Numbered from the stretch's first letter, positions 32,837 through 42,029 are shown. The stretch: 64,000 bases of DNA from Roseobacter ponti (GCF_012932215.1 NZ_CP048788.1:3658001-3722000), one strand, 5' to 3'. The notes: a model not told the origin generated them from the letters alone. Numbers and translations: made by a program.

Positions 32837-33444
32837 CGAAAGTTTCTGTTCTCAACTATGGCATCGGCAACCTCAAAAGCGTCGTTCGCGCCCTTGAGCA
32901 TGTCGGGGCGGATCTGACCATAATCACCGATGCGGCGGAAGTTCGCGCCGCAGACCGTCTGGTTTTGCCAGGTGTCGGGGCGTTCAGCCACTGCACCGGA
33001 CGCCTCAGGGAGCTTGGTTTATGGGATGCGTTGTCGGACTATGTTGCTGGTGAACGTCCGTTTCTCGGGATCTGCGTTGGAATGCAGCTGATGATGCAGG
33101 CCAGTGAAGAATTCGGCCTGCATGAGGGGCTGGGCCTTGTTCAGGGACGCGTGGCGCGCCTGCCGGATGAGTTAGGACAGAAAATACCCATGGTGGGATG
33201 GAAAACGACAACGCCGTGTGCTCCCTCTGCGCTTCTGCCGCAAGGAGAGAATCCGTCTTTTTACTTTGTGCACTCCTTTGCGGCGACAGGCGTGCCTCCT
33301 GAGAGTGTTCTTGCAACGTATCGCTATGGCGCGTCAGATATAGTCGCGGCGGTCGGAACCGGAACAAAATTCGGAACACAGTTTCATCCCGAAAAAAGCG
33401 GCAGGGCTGGCCTGGCCCTGCTCGAACGATTTGTTGCGCTGTGA
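32833..33444 (+). CDS. HisH-type glutaminase partner of the sugar amidotransferase
   Basis: A 203-residue class I glutamine amidotransferase. The nucleophile is the Cys in FLGICVGMQLMM, the oxyanion loop follows at LPGVGAF, and the His-Glu pair is in TQFHPEKSG. It overlaps the HisF-like gene by four bases. As in WbpG-HisH2-HisF2 of Pseudomonas O-antigen loci, it should supply ammonia for acetamidino formation. Confidence 0.92.
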   Translation: MTKVSVLNYGIGNLKSVVRALEHVGADLTIITDAAEVRAADRLVLPGVGAFSHCTGRLRELGLWDALSDYVAGERPFLGICVGMQLMMQASEEFGLHEGLGLVQGRVARLPDELGQKIPMVGWKTTTPCAPSALLPQGENPSFYFVHSFAATGVPPESVLATYRYGASDIVAAVGTGTKFGTQFHPEKSGRAGLALLERFVAL

Positions 33445-34652
33445 CGGTCCGTCGCATCGCCTTCGTTACAACAGCGCGCAGCGATTACAACACCATGTAT
33501 CCGGTGATGCGCGCGGCAAGCGTCGATCCGGAAATTGACGCCCGTATCTTCTGCGCAGGCATGCATCTGGTGCCGGCCTTCGGCAACACCTGGCAGCAGC
33601 TTGAGGCCGATGGTCTGAACATCGCGGAAAAGGTGGACTTTCTGACTGACAGCGACCGCGCACAGGACTTCTCCGAGGGTCTGGGACTGGGCGTTGCTGC
33701 TTTCACCCGGGCACTGTTACGGCAGAAACCCGATATCATCTGCGTGTCCGGCGACCGGATCGAGAACCTGTCGCTGTTTGTGGCAGCGACCGCACTCGGC
33801 ATCCCCCTTGCGCATATGTGCGGCGGAGACATCACAGAAGGGGCGCTCGACAATCAGATCCGGCATGTGATGACCAAGCTCGCGCATCTTCACTTTGTCT
33901 CGATGCCGGAGCACGCCCGGCGGGTCATACAGATGGGCGAGGAGCCGTGGCGGGTGACGCTGACCGGAGACGCGGCGATCGACGTGATTGTGGAGCAGCC
34001 CGTGCTCAGCCGCGCGGCACTTTCTGAAAAGATCGGTCTTTCCGGGGACGAGCCGTTTTTTCTTTCCACCTATCACCCGCAAACCCTTGGCGAGGATACG
34101 GCAAAGGAACAATATACGCTTCTGCTCGACGCGCTCGCAGACGTGCCCGAGCGCCCGGTGATGATCCGGCCCAACATTGACCCCGGCTTTCGCGTGCTGG
34201 CGGAAATGCTGGAGGATTTCCGCGCGCGCCGCCCGGATGCAGTTATCCGTACCTCCTTTGACCGCGGGGATTTCTACGGGCTGATGGCGCATGCGCGGTT
34301 CATGATCGGCAATTCCTCATCGGCACTCTGGGAGGCGCCGAGCTTTGCACTGCCGGCGATCAACGTAGGCAAGCGGCAGGCCGGCAGGGTTGCGGGCGAA
34401 AACGTCATTCACATAACCGGGCTCGACAGGGGCGAGTTGCAAACCGCGCTCGCACGGGCACGCTCGCCTGATTTCCGTGGCAGTCTGCAGGGCATGACGA
34501 ACCCCTACGGCGAGGGAAAGGCATCTGAACTGACCCTTGAGTGCCTGAAAAAAACGCCACTCGGCCCGGCGTTGACGTTCAAAAAATTTCATGAGATCGA
34601 ATTTGATCCGATGGCTCTCGGGCTGGGCCTTGCATCACGAAAGGACACCTGA
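33441..34652 (+). CDS. NeuC/LegG-type UDP-sugar 2-epimerase (hydrolysing)
   Basis: A 403-residue hydrolysing UDP-HexNAc 2-epimerase, which would free a manno-configured sugar from a UDP-linked GlcNAc or diacetamido-bacillosamine precursor. Signatures are FVTTARSDYNTMYP, the DIICVSGDRIENL strand, AHMCGGDITEGALDNQIRH with the catalytic Asp/Glu region and GNSSSALWEAP in the UDP site. GTG start overlaps the HisH stop. Presence of this enzyme favours a legionaminic- or sialic-type route over the pseudaminic route, which uses PseG instead. Confidence 0.9.
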   Translation: MTVRRIAFVTTARSDYNTMYPVMRAASVDPEIDARIFCAGMHLVPAFGNTWQQLEADGLNIAEKVDFLTDSDRAQDFSEGLGLGVAAFTRALLRQKPDIICVSGDRIENLSLFVAATALGIPLAHMCGGDITEGALDNQIRHVMTKLAHLHFVSMPEHARRVIQMGEEPWRVTLTGDAAIDVIVEQPVLSRAALSEKIGLSGDEPFFLSTYHPQTLGEDTAKEQYTLLLDALADVPERPVMIRPNIDPGFRVLAEMLEDFRARRPDAVIRTSFDRGDFYGLMAHARFMIGNSSSALWEAPSFALPAINVGKRQAGRVAGENVIHITGLDRGELQTALARARSPDFRGSLQGMTNPYGEGKASELTLECLKKTPLGPALTFKKFHEIEFDPMALGLGLASRKDT

Positions 34653-35311
34653 TGGATGAAGTCTGGGAAAACCTGCATGCGTCGCGGCACTGGGGAAAAT
34701 ACCCTGCAGAACCGCTGATCCGCAAATGTATGCGTACCTGGCGTGACCCTGCCGCGCGTGCGCAGACCCGGGTGCTGGAACTGGGTTGCGGCGCCGGTGC
34801 CAACCTGAGTTTTTTCATCGCCGAGGGGTTTCAGACCAGCGGTCTTGATGGTGCACCGACCGCGATCCGGAATGCCCGCGCGCGGCTCTCTCCCATAGTT
34901 TCAGAGGGGCAGACGCTTGATCTGCAGGTGCAGACCTTTGACGATATCCGGTTTCCCGACGGCGCCTTTGATCTGGTCGTCGATCACTATGCTATCTACG
35001 CGAACCCGGTTGACACCATCACCACCACCTATGCCCGCGCCCGAGACCTGCTGACCCCGGGCGGGTATCTTTATTCAAACGTCTGGGGTCGGGAAACCAC
35101 GGGTGCGGCAACCGGCGCGATGATCGAACCCGGGACCTCGAAAAACCCGGAAACCGGCCCCTGCGCCGATATGGGGATCTCGCATTTCTTTACGCATGCT
35201 GAGATCGAAGAGCAGTTTGCCGGCTGGAGCGGTCTGGAGATCACCCGGCGCACGACCGAGGAGCCGGACGGCACCTTTATCGAGGAATTCACAATCTGGG
35301 CACAGAACTGA
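34652..35311 (+). CDS. Class I SAM-dependent methyltransferase (first)
   Basis: A 219-residue methyltransferase with motif I VLELGCGAGANLSFF, an acidic residue at the end of strand 2 (GLDGAP) and FDLVVDHYAIYA as motif IV. It overlaps the NeuC gene by one base, so it belongs to the nonulosonate operon. A sugar hydroxyl or the amidino nitrogen could be its target; N-methylated acetamidino legionaminates are known in other bacteria. Target not determined. Confidence 0.85.
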   Translation: MDEVWENLHASRHWGKYPAEPLIRKCMRTWRDPAARAQTRVLELGCGAGANLSFFIAEGFQTSGLDGAPTAIRNARARLSPIVSEGQTLDLQVQTFDDIRFPDGAFDLVVDHYAIYANPVDTITTTYARARDLLTPGGYLYSNVWGRETTGAATGAMIEPGTSKNPETGPCADMGISHFFTHAEIEEQFAGWSGLEITRRTTEEPDGTFIEEFTIWAQN

Positions 35312-35312
35312 A

Positions 35313-35654
35313 ATGGCGGCGGGCGATCAGGTTATGAACGACGCGCTGAGCATTCTGCACAGGATGCCCGGGCTTAGTAAGATCCGCGCGCCGGGTGCGA
35401 CGCTCAGTACCGATCTGAACGGCCCGCTGGTTATGGAGGCTGAAACGCTCGCCCGGCTTAAAACCGGCAGTGAGCCGGCGCGCGAGGACCTGCAGGCAGT
35501 AATTTTTGCGCTGGACCTGCTGGCCGCCGGTGCGCCTGACAATGATCTGATATCTTATGATGCGGACATTCAGCGCGTCGCCGGAAAGCTGCGCGAACGG
35601 TATTCAAGGCGCTTTAAGACATCGGCCTACGCGGATCCGGTCACCCCGGCCTGA
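35313..35654 (+). CDS. Small hypothetical protein at the end of the NeuC operon
   Basis: A 113-residue, mainly helical soluble protein starting one base after the methyltransferase stop. It has no signal peptide or membrane segment and I recognise no family. A hydrophobic helix (LQAVIFALDLLAAGAPDN) sits in the middle and the tail is basic (RERYSRRFKT). It overlaps the convergent second methyltransferase gene by 14 bases. Possibly an accessory subunit of an enzyme in this operon; function unknown. Confidence 0.55.
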   Translation: MAAGDQVMNDALSILHRMPGLSKIRAPGATLSTDLNGPLVMEAETLARLKTGSEPAREDLQAVIFALDLLAAGAPDNDLISYDADIQRVAGKLRERYSRRFKTSAYADPVTPA

Positions 35655-36381
35655 CCGCTTCAAAGAAAAGCTGGCCTTGTGTCGGATCGGCGCTGACCGC
35701 GCCGGTTGTATAGTCAACAGCCAGCGATGAGGCGATGTCAAAACCCGCGGTTGTGAGCAGATCGCGCATTTCCGCGGGTGTAAAGAAATGCCCCGATGCA
35801 GGGTAATCAGTGCCGTCGATCTGCCAGTTGAAGCGGACGTCCCCGCGCGCGTAATCCGGCGAGATCCTGTCCACAAAGCGCCGCCACAGAGATTGCAGCC
35901 GCCCGTAGCCCGCGTAGTGGCGGTTGTTGACGTCGATGAAGAGCCGGCCACCGGGTTTCAGCAGGGAAAAGAGCTCTGCCAGCAGTTCCCGCCGCACCTG
36001 CGTACCCGGCACATGGCCCAGAACATTCCAGAGGCAGATGATCGTATCGACGGGCGGCAGATCCTCGGACCAGTCCGCGCGGTCCACCAGAAATACACGC
36101 TCCGCCGCGCCGAGCGTCTCGCAGCGTGCGACCATTTCCGGACTGACATCCGCCTGGAAAAAGACCGCGGGCCGGGTTCGGGCCGCAACGGAAGCTCCCC
36201 GCACCCCGTCGCCCGATCCGTAATCGAGCATCGCGCCGGCGCCGTTTATGAGAGCATCACAGACGAGGTTATCCACCGACGAGATATAGGCCGCTTTGCC
36301 GGCGCTGTAGTCGCGGTACTTTTCGGCAAAGGCGTCGTAAACGACTGCGGCCTCGCTGTACCTCCCTGGCGTTTCGTTCAT
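35641..36381 (-). CDS. Class I SAM-dependent methyltransferase (second)
   Basis: A 246-residue methyltransferase: AMLDYGSGDGVRG is motif I, FFQADVSPEMVARC follows, and TIICLWNVLGHV occupies motif IV. LLKPGGRLFIDV is the usual post-motif strand. It overlaps the NeuB-type synthase gene upstream by four bases and so is part of the same leftward operon. As for the other methyltransferase, its target in the glycan is unknown. Confidence 0.85.
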   Translation of the reverse strand: MNETPGRYSEAAVVYDAFAEKYRDYSAGKAAYISSVDNLVCDALINGAGAMLDYGSGDGVRGASVAARTRPAVFFQADVSPEMVARCETLGAAERVFLVDRADWSEDLPPVDTIICLWNVLGHVPGTQVRRELLAELFSLLKPGGRLFIDVNNRHYAGYGRLQSLWRRFVDRISPDYARGDVRFNWQIDGTDYPASGHFFTPAEMRDLLTTAGFDIASSLAVDYTTGAVSADPTQGQLFFEAVRPG

Positions 36382-37427
36382 AAATCAGACCATTGCAGAG
36401 GTGCGTCTTCGTCCTTGTCGTTCTTCAGTGCACGGCCAAGAACTTTATCAAGATCAAAGGGCTGGATACCGTTCAGCGGTCGTTTGAAGGCCAGATCCGC
36501 CTCAGTGATCACATGGCCCGCGCGCAGGGGGTGCCGCGCGACGATGCTTTTGCGAATGAGCGGCAGCTGCGGCAGCTCGGAGGGAACGGGCACTTTGATG
36601 CCGTCGCCCAGAGCCGCGCGGGCCCCCTTCATCGCCGCCGTCATGGCGGAAAGCTCATCGGGTTCAATGGAGGCACGGTGATCGGGACCTTCCATGGTGC
36701 GATCAAGCGTGAAGTGTTTTTCGATCGCGCAGGCCCCAAGTGCTGCGGCGGTGATGGGCGCGGTGATCCCGCGCGTGTGATCTGAATAGCCGACGGGATA
36801 TCCGAAAGCACGTGCCATCGTGTCCATCGCGCGCAGGTTCACCTCTTCCAGCGGCGCAGGGTATTCGGAAACGCAGTGCAGAATGGCAAGCTCCGGATCC
36901 GGTTTCGCCTGCTCAATCACGCGCACGGCGGCGGCCACTTCTTCCAGCGTGCTGGCCCCTGTTGACAGGATCATACCCACGCCCGAGCGCGCAATCTCCG
37001 CCAGAAACGGGTGATGCGTCACCTCGGAGGAGGCAATCTTTACCGCCTGTACACCCAGATCATTCAGCAGGAATGCGAGGCTTTTGCTCTCAAAAGCAGT
37101 GCACAGAAACGGGACCTGCATCTCGCGGCAAAAATCACGCATGGCGGTCAGCTGTCCGTGGGACAGCTCCAGCGCTTTGGCCATTTCAAGCTGGCCGACC
37201 TCTGAACCGGTGGTGTCTTTCTGATAATTGGCCTTCTCTGCATGCACCGAAATTTCTTCTTCCGAGATGAAGGCCTGGAATTTGACGATATCGCCGCCCC
37301 GCTGCGCGATCTCACGCACCATCTGCTTTGCAAGATCGATGTCGCCGTTGTGGTTCACCCCGATTTCGATGATCGAAACCGCCCGGTCCGTGGTGGCAAA
37401 GTCATAGCTGATGGTATCAAAGTTCAT
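36378..37427 (-). CDS. Nonulosonic-acid synthase (NeuB/LegI/PseI family)
   Basis: A 349-residue PEP-dependent synthase that condenses phosphoenolpyruvate with a 6-carbon acetamido sugar to a 9-carbon nonulosonic acid. IEIGVNHNGDIDLAKQM, VKFQAF, LSTGASTLEEV, LHCVSEYPAPLEEVNL, GYSDHTRG and the AIEKHFTLDRTMEGPDH catalytic region are all present, and the C-terminal 60 residues form the antifreeze-like SAF domain (SIVARHPLRAGHVIT). It works between the NeuC-type epimerase and the CMP-synthetase. Length is normal. Confidence 0.94.
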   Translation of the reverse strand: MNFDTISYDFATTDRAVSIIEIGVNHNGDIDLAKQMVREIAQRGGDIVKFQAFISEEEISVHAEKANYQKDTTGSEVGQLEMAKALELSHGQLTAMRDFCREMQVPFLCTAFESKSLAFLLNDLGVQAVKIASSEVTHHPFLAEIARSGVGMILSTGASTLEEVAAAVRVIEQAKPDPELAILHCVSEYPAPLEEVNLRAMDTMARAFGYPVGYSDHTRGITAPITAAALGACAIEKHFTLDRTMEGPDHRASIEPDELSAMTAAMKGARAALGDGIKVPVPSELPQLPLIRKSIVARHPLRAGHVITEADLAFKRPLNGIQPFDLDKVLGRALKNDKDEDAPLQWSDL

Positions 37428-37437
37428 ATCTCATCTT

Positions 37438-38541
37438 TCAGGTCTGCAGGCGATAGCGTGGAAAAAAATCTGTCTGCCGCGGCGCGCCGGTTTTCCGGAT
37501 TTCCTGCTCTTTTACAGCGTGTGTAAGCGCGTCGTAAGCCGACCGGTCAAGGATCCGCCGGGTACTGAATAATGGAAGTGTCTGTCCGGAGAAAGCAACT
37601 TTGAAGCGGTAGAGCGGATCGTCCTCATCGGTGCGCCCGCCGCCCATGTGAAACCATGAAAATCCCTGCGCATGAGCCCAGATCAGACTGTCGAGCAGCA
37701 GGAGCGTCGTGCCGTTCAGTTTGCGCGCGTCCGGGTCCGAACAGGAAAAGTGGTAATAGACCGTGTCGTACATGTGGATGTGAAACACCGATGCAATGAT
37801 CTGTCCTCCGGCCTCAGCATGAAAAAGGCTGACGTGCTCCGCGCCCAGCGCATCACGGCAGTTGTGAAAATAATTTTCCGGAAAGTGCCAGAACGCGCGG
37901 GCACCCACCGTCTGCATCGTAGCAAGGTAGCGGTGATGATAAGCGTCAAGATCCCCGTCCGAGAGGTCTGACATGACTACGCGCACGCCCGCCTTGCGCG
38001 CGGCCAGTGCGGCCTTGCGCTGGCGCTCGTCGATGGCGGCCCAGATTGCGGAGAGCGGCTTTCTGAGATCCGCCACGACGACTTCTTTGCGATAGTCAAA
38101 CTCTGTGCCGTCCGCACAGAGAGCTTTCTGTGCGTCAGCAAGCATCGGATGCAGCAGGCAGAACTCCGCCACGGCCCCGGTATCGGACGCGTGCTGCTGG
38201 AAAAACGCGGCGAAATCAGCGCGGTCCTGAGCGTCGGGCGTACCCGTGCAGAGCGGGCCGCCGTACCCATAGACCGACGACATGTCATGATAGTCGGTGT
38301 CGGGCACCGGACGCACCATAACGGGCTGAAACATCACACCATTCGCGGTTTCCAGAACAATCAGGCGTGCCTCATCCGAGGGATACGTCAGCTCATAAAT
38401 ACGCATGTAATCAGGGTGATAGTGGATATCGCGCTGCCCGGGCGGCAACCGGGCGAGCAGGTCAAGCCATGCTGTACGGTCCGCACCCCGCGTGCTCAGA
38501 ACGCGACCACTCATGGCCGCAGCACCCGGGTCAAGCGGCAC
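37438..38541 (-). CDS. GNAT/FemAB-like acyltransferase
   Basis: A 367-residue protein with the double-GNAT layout of FemAB-like and BioF2-type transferases: a first half with HYHPDYMRIYEL and YGYGGPL, and a second with the helix RQRKAALAARKAGVRV and LLLLDSLIWAHAQGFSWFHMGGG. Such enzymes move acyl or aminoacyl groups onto amines. In this locus it could acylate an amino sugar, filling the place of the missing PglD-type acetyltransferase, or attach an amino acid to the glycan. ATG 38541 or 38514 may be the start. It lies 11 bases upstream of the NeuB-type gene. Confidence 0.7.
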   Translation of the reverse strand: MPLDPGAAAMSGRVLSTRGADRTAWLDLLARLPPGQRDIHYHPDYMRIYELTYPSDEARLIVLETANGVMFQPVMVRPVPDTDYHDMSSVYGYGGPLCTGTPDAQDRADFAAFFQQHASDTGAVAEFCLLHPMLADAQKALCADGTEFDYRKEVVVADLRKPLSAIWAAIDERQRKAALAARKAGVRVVMSDLSDGDLDAYHHRYLATMQTVGARAFWHFPENYFHNCRDALGAEHVSLFHAEAGGQIIASVFHIHMYDTVYYHFSCSDPDARKLNGTTLLLLDSLIWAHAQGFSWFHMGGGRTDEDDPLYRFKVAFSGQTLPLFSTRRILDRSAYDALTHAVKEQEIRKTGAPRQTDFFPRYRLQT

Positions 38542-38649
38542 GAGGCAGCGGCCACAGGCAGGTGTCGACGATCTGAGGGCAAGGGTATCAAGGGAGCGGA
38601 CAAAACATGTTGCTGAATATCACCTCCTTGATACGGGGCCGCCGGACGG

Positions 38650-39378
38650 ATGGCAAACGCCGGCATAGCGCATATTCACATTCACCCGCCGTTTGGCTAT
38701 GCACGCGCTCAGACGCCGGGAAAAAGAAAGACCGCTCTCGTGACGCAAGACACATTTACAACCCGCCCGTCCGACCTGCTCATGAGGCTGACCGATATTG
38801 TGATCAGCCTCGTTTTGCTGCCGTTTTTTCTGCCTGTTCTGTTGGTGGTTACGTTCTTAATCCTGCGCGAGGACGGCAAACCGGTGTTTTTCCGCCAGAC
38901 GCGGATCGGGCGGGGTTGCCAGCCGTTTGATATGCTGAAATTCCGGACCATGCGACATGACCCGGCGCGCGCCTCGGGCGCGGTTGCCGAAGGGGCTGAC
39001 CTGAAAAGCGCGCGGGCGCAGTTTCAGACCGCTTCAAAGTCAGACAACCGGATCACGGTTACCGGGCGCATTCTGCGCTCCACGCATCTTGATGAGCTGC
39101 CGCAGCTTCTGAATGTGCTTAAAGGCGATATGTCGCTGGTGGGCGTCCGGCCGGATGTGCCGGTGCAGCAGGCCGATTACACCCCTGAGGAGTGGGAAAT
39201 GCGTCACCGTCTGCGCCCGGGCATCACCGGCCTCGCGCAGACCGATCCGGGCGGCACAACAGCGCCGGGCAGCCGCACCCGTCTGGATCTTGAGTGGGTC
39301 CGGACCCGGTCATTCGGCCTTTACGTAAAGATCCTCTTGCGCACCTTCCGCAATGTGCAGGGCCGCAAAGGTATCTGA
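38650..39378 (+). CDS. Initiating sugar-phosphate transferase (polyprenyl-phosphate hexose-1-P transferase)
   Basis: A 242-residue membrane protein of the bacterial sugar transferase family (WbaP/PglC/WecA-unrelated type), which starts a repeat unit by moving a sugar phosphate to undecaprenyl phosphate. One hydrophobic helix (LTDIVISLVLLPFFLPVLLVV) is followed by FFRQTRIGRGCQPFDMLKFRTM, the LDELPQLLNVLKGDMSLVGVRP catalytic region and RLRPGITGLAQ. A GTG at 38740 would give a shorter protein starting nearer the helix and may be the true start. It is monocistronic, divergent from the GNAT-like gene. Confidence 0.9.
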   Translation: MANAGIAHIHIHPPFGYARAQTPGKRKTALVTQDTFTTRPSDLLMRLTDIVISLVLLPFFLPVLLVVTFLILREDGKPVFFRQTRIGRGCQPFDMLKFRTMRHDPARASGAVAEGADLKSARAQFQTASKSDNRITVTGRILRSTHLDELPQLLNVLKGDMSLVGVRPDVPVQQADYTPEEWEMRHRLRPGITGLAQTDPGGTTAPGSRTRLDLEWVRTRSFGLYVKILLRTFRNVQGRKGI

Positions 39379-39389
39379 GGCTTCAGGCC

Positions 39390-40208
39390 TCAGCCAAGAG
39401 CAGCAACGCGCGCCCGGAAGAGTTTTCTGTTTTCCTCAAGCTGCCCGGGATGCCCGACAAAATCGTGATAGATCCGGCGCAGCTTTGCGATCTCGGCCGG
39501 GAAATCCATCGTCCGCTGCAACGTCTCCGGATCAGGGGCGCGGCGATGAAAAGTGCGCGACAGGATTGCAGCCGTCGATCCGAGCCGGACATGCTCGCCC
39601 AGCACCAGTTCAGGAGGAACAGCACCCTCACCTGCCCGTGCGACACCACCCAGACCGAAGGGGATGCCGGCACCCCTCAGTGCAGCAGCTGCCTCTTCCA
39701 GAACGCCTTCGGCGAGGGGGGTAAACATCATCGGATCGCCGCGCTCAAGGTGCAGGTCGTTCAAACCGATGTGCAGATCCGTCAGGGGCACTTTTCCGAT
39801 CATCTCCGGGAGGGCGTCAACCGCGCCAACGGTCTCGAAAAGCGGCACCGCCTCTGCGCGACCGCCCAGAAGATCGAAGAACCGGCTGAGCGTGTCTGTG
39901 TCATGGAACATCGGGAGCATCACAGCATCAGCGCCCCGCGCCAGCACCTCGTCAATTTCATTGCCTGAGCCCTGGTGCAGCGGATTAATCCGCACCAGCA
40001 GATTTGCATCCGGCGCCGCCTCGCGCAGCGGGGTGATATCCGCGCTGCGCAGTACCGACTGCACCGTATCCAGATGACCCTGCCGGTCCGCTTTGCCCAT
40101 CACCTCAAGATCAACAAAGAGCCGGTCCACCCCGTGTGCTGCGACAAAGGCCGCAATCCCGGGATGCTCCACGATCATCAGGAACCTGAGCTCAGGTGTC
40201 GGCATCAT
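39390..40208 (-). CDS. HpcH/HpaI-family aldolase/lyase-like protein
   Basis: A 272-residue TIM-barrel protein with family features: FVDLEVMGK, the metal-site-like AVMLPMFHDTDT, VPLFETVGAVDALPEM and DLHIGLNDLHLERGD. Members cleave or form C-C bonds between pyruvate or related 2-oxo acids and aldehydes. Here it is the last gene of the long leftward operon with asnB and the glycine decarboxylase-like gene. It could act on pyruvate-derived units or degrade a nonulosonic acid; its reaction is not predictable. Confidence 0.8.
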   Translation of the reverse strand: MMPTPELRFLMIVEHPGIAAFVAAHGVDRLFVDLEVMGKADRQGHLDTVQSVLRSADITPLREAAPDANLLVRINPLHQGSGNEIDEVLARGADAVMLPMFHDTDTLSRFFDLLGGRAEAVPLFETVGAVDALPEMIGKVPLTDLHIGLNDLHLERGDPMMFTPLAEGVLEEAAAALRGAGIPFGLGGVARAGEGAVPPELVLGEHVRLGSTAAILSRTFHRRAPDPETLQRTMDFPAEIAKLRRIYHDFVGHPGQLEENRKLFRARVAALG

Positions 40209-40250
40209 AGGGCCTCTGTTCCGGTGATCAGCTGCGCCACATCTGCGTCC

Positions 40251-42008
40251 TCAGCCCGCCGCAGACAGGTTCTGCATCCATCTTGCGGTCATCAGCAGGG
40301 TGCGCAGTTCCCGGGTGTGGTTGGCCTTTTCCGCAATGTGATCCGCCAGCATCTGCTGCGCGCCTGAGACATTGTAGCGGCCCGGATCGAGCGTTGCGAT
40401 CGTGTCTTCTGCCCAGCCTTTCAGCGGGCCCTTGATCCATTCGCCGATCGGCATTGTCGGCATGGATTTCTGGCGGAACATCAGGTCGCGCCCGTAGTGC
40501 CGCAGGCCGTAGTCCTTGAGGAAATACTTGCTGACCCCGTCGCGAATTTTGTCCTGCAGCGGCATCCGTGCAAAGGCCTCGGAGATGCGGTGATCCATGA
40601 AGGGCGAGCGCCCCTCAATCGATTGCCCGGCGCCCATGCGGTCGGTCTTGATCAGGTTGTTACCCGGCGAGAGTGAGGTACATTCATAGGCTGCGATCTG
40701 ATTGACCGGTTCCAGATGGCGCCAGGGGGCGAGGATTTCCTCAAAGACATCGATGGGTGTGGCCATGGTGGCCTGAAAATCAGGAGTAAGCACCCGTTGG
40801 CGCGACGCTTCCGGCATGAAACAGATGCGCGAGAAGTAGTCTGTAAGCGGAAAGTTCGTGCGGGTCCGGGAGGCAAAAAACGCCTGATTGTGCGAAAAGC
40901 CCGAGAGCACCTCGTCAGGACCGTCGCCGTTGAAGGCAACGATGACACCGGCATTATGGGCCGCCTGACAGAGCTTGCGGATCAGGAAAAACGAAAAATC
41001 ACCATGCGGCTGGTCGGCGTGGTGCAGTACCGCATCAATGTTTTCCGGCACGATCGAATTGTCATAGGTCAGTGGCTCCAGATCGATCATGTCGAACTGG
41101 CTGGCGACCTGGCGCGCCAGGTGAAATTCGCCGTACCCTTCTTCGCGGCAATCCAGACCGAATGCGAGCATGCGCGGCTCGTTCCAGCGCCGGTGCAGGT
41201 GGGATGCAATGACCGAACTGTCGACACCGCCGGAGAGAAAAAGGCAGCCCTTCACGTCAAAACGCATCTGAAGGCGGATCGCATCGTCGAGAAGCTCGCC
41301 GAAAGCATCATGGCTCATCGTCTCATTTTCGGTGCTGAGCGGCCAGGACCACCATGAATGCGCCGTGCGCGACCCGTCCGGGCGCAGCTCCAGCCATGTG
41401 CCTGGCGCCAGATGGGTGATGCCCTTGTAGCAGGTGCGCGGCGGCGGGCAGTAATTGAAGCTGTGCATCAGGTTCAGGCCGACGTCATCAATGACCGGCT
41501 CGACACCGGGCAGCGACAGGATCGATTTGATCTCCGAGGCAAAGGCAAAGCCCCCCTCCGGCAGATCCATCAGATAGCAGGGTTTGATCCCCTGGCGGTC
41601 CCGCGCCAGCATGCCGCGGTTCTCTTTGGTGTCCCAGAGGCAGAAGGCGAACATCCCGATCAGGTCTTCCAGCATCGCCGGGCCCTTTTCACGCCACAGA
41701 TGCACCAGCACTTCGGTGTCGCAGCGGGATTTGAACTTATACCCTTTTGACTTCAGGTCCTCGCGCAGTTCGATGAAATTATAGATCTCGCCGTTGAAGA
41801 CCACCCAGACGGTATCGTCTGTGTTCGACATCGGCTGGCCACCGTTTTCGGGGTCAACAACCGCCAGACGCGCATGTCCCAGCAGCGCCGGACCGATCTC
41901 CACCACGTCCTGCTCATCAGGACCGCGGTAGGATATGCATTCAATCATCCGGGCGACGTCATCCGCGGTGTACCGCGGGCTCCCGATCACACCTGCTATT
42001 CCGCACAT
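40251..42008 (-). CDS. asnB: Asparagine synthase (glutamine-hydrolysing) family
   Basis: A 585-residue two-domain enzyme. Cys2 begins the N-terminal glutaminase (MCGIAGVIG), with YRGPDEQ, ARLAVVDPENGGQPM and VFNGEIYNF lining the glutamine site. The synthetase domain carries the PP-loop in FLSGGVDSSVIASHL. Homologues in glycan loci amidate carboxyl groups, such as those of uronic or nonulosonic acids, more often than they make free asparagine. Its place between the aldolase and the P-protein gene suggests the former. Gaps are 42 and 21 bases. Confidence 0.88.
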   Translation of the reverse strand: MCGIAGVIGSPRYTADDVARMIECISYRGPDEQDVVEIGPALLGHARLAVVDPENGGQPMSNTDDTVWVVFNGEIYNFIELREDLKSKGYKFKSRCDTEVLVHLWREKGPAMLEDLIGMFAFCLWDTKENRGMLARDRQGIKPCYLMDLPEGGFAFASEIKSILSLPGVEPVIDDVGLNLMHSFNYCPPPRTCYKGITHLAPGTWLELRPDGSRTAHSWWSWPLSTENETMSHDAFGELLDDAIRLQMRFDVKGCLFLSGGVDSSVIASHLHRRWNEPRMLAFGLDCREEGYGEFHLARQVASQFDMIDLEPLTYDNSIVPENIDAVLHHADQPHGDFSFFLIRKLCQAAHNAGVIVAFNGDGPDEVLSGFSHNQAFFASRTRTNFPLTDYFSRICFMPEASRQRVLTPDFQATMATPIDVFEEILAPWRHLEPVNQIAAYECTSLSPGNNLIKTDRMGAGQSIEGRSPFMDHRISEAFARMPLQDKIRDGVSKYFLKDYGLRHYGRDLMFRQKSMPTMPIGEWIKGPLKGWAEDTIATLDPGRYNVSGAQQMLADHIAEKANHTRELRTLLMTARWMQNLSAAG

Positions 42009-42029
42009 CTGGTTCTTCCTTACCTTACT

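Noticed and set aside
32078-33444. Histidine-biosynthesis hisF and hisH
   Set aside because: No other his gene is nearby, and the pair overlaps nonulosonate genes and accompanies a WbpG/PseA homologue, so it is the sugar-pathway paralogue pair.
35788-36681. 297-residue plus-strand open frame
   Set aside because: Antisense of the second methyltransferase and NeuB-type genes, low-complexity Arg/Ala-rich.
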